Source: Lachnospiraceae bacterium (GTDB taxonomy: Bacteria; Bacillota_A; Clostridia; Lachnospirales; Lachnospiraceae). From it: a stretch of DNA of 5,736 bases. Within the stretch, counting starts at the first letter, position 1. The number at the start of each line of letters is the position of its first letter. Positions 5,636 to 5,736 of this stretch are shown one piece after another. Below the pieces are notes generated by a model. The model was not told where the DNA came from, did no database searches, and saw nothing but the letters and a program-made list of their open reading frames with translations. The DNA lies in the NCBI GenBank assembly GCA_017996675.1, contig JAGOGN010000104.1, forward strand, positions 1 through 5,736. Direction: 5' to 3'. Both the position numbers and the translations under genes were made by a program.

Positions 5636-5736
5636 TTATCCTAACAACTGTTCTACAGTTGCAAGTTGAGCACAAATTACGAATAATTCTCCTGCCACCT
5701 TCAATTCTTCCATTGGTGGAAGGGATGGTGCAATAC
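5636..5736 (-). CDS. C-terminal end of an unidentified protein
   Basis: An open minus-strand frame enters from the right edge and ends at TAA (5638-5636) after 32 complete codons. The peptide starts IAPSLPPMEELKVAGELF and ends in an amphipathic, helix-like LATVEQLLG. Support for coding comes from the open frame, protein-like composition and the strong terminator placed right after the stop codon. I do not recognise the protein from this tail and assign no function. The terminators after it make it a separate transcription unit from the purine operon. Confidence 0.7.
   Translation of the reverse strand, partial: IAPSLPPMEELKVAGELFVICAQLATVEQLLG

Overview
The window reads as a chromosomal housekeeping segment of a low-GC Gram-positive anaerobe. 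A clostridial, probably Lachnospiraceae-like, host is an inference from three things: the AT-rich composition with strong AGGAGG ribosome binding sites and near-consensus sigma-A promoters; the DUF177-rpmF-plsX gene neighbourhood next to tmcAL; and the use of two separate proteins (stand-alone AICAR formyltransferase and a PurO-type IMP cyclohydrolase) in place of bifunctional PurH. No rRNA, tRNA, CRISPR array, insertion sequence or phage gene was seen.

Left part (1-2106), all on the minus strand: a strong divergent promoter at 2101-2129 drives a DUF177/YceD-family gene (GTG start) and rpmF (ribosomal protein L32), four bases apart. This pair ends at a clear intrinsic terminator (1324-1353). 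Then comes a 365-residue GNAT acetyltransferase with its own promoter (1286-1314) and a C-terminal half that I do not recognise. The 5' end of plsX (phospholipid/fatty-acid synthesis) follows at the window edge, with its own promoter and a 17-bp palindrome just downstream of the predicted transcription start. In many Firmicutes plsX follows rpmF directly, so the acetyltransferase looks like an extra gene placed between them.

Middle (2162-3488), plus strand: tmcAL (ylbM), the ATP-dependent tRNA-Met cytidine acetate ligase, transcribed divergently from the DUF177-rpmF pair. It ends three bases from the convergent purine operon, with no terminator between them.

Right part (3492-5487), minus strand: a two-gene operon, IMP cyclohydrolase (PurO type) then AICAR formyltransferase, which together perform the last two steps of de novo IMP synthesis. 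It has an extended -10 promoter at 5459-5487. Upstream lie two intrinsic terminators (5491-5516 and 5575-5623) and, at the window edge, the last 32 codons of an unidentified minus-strand gene.

I found no convincing new multi-gene system. The points most worth following are the uncharacterised C-terminal region of the acetyltransferase and its position inside the rpmF-plsX neighbourhood, the palindrome in the plsX leader, and the split purH function.
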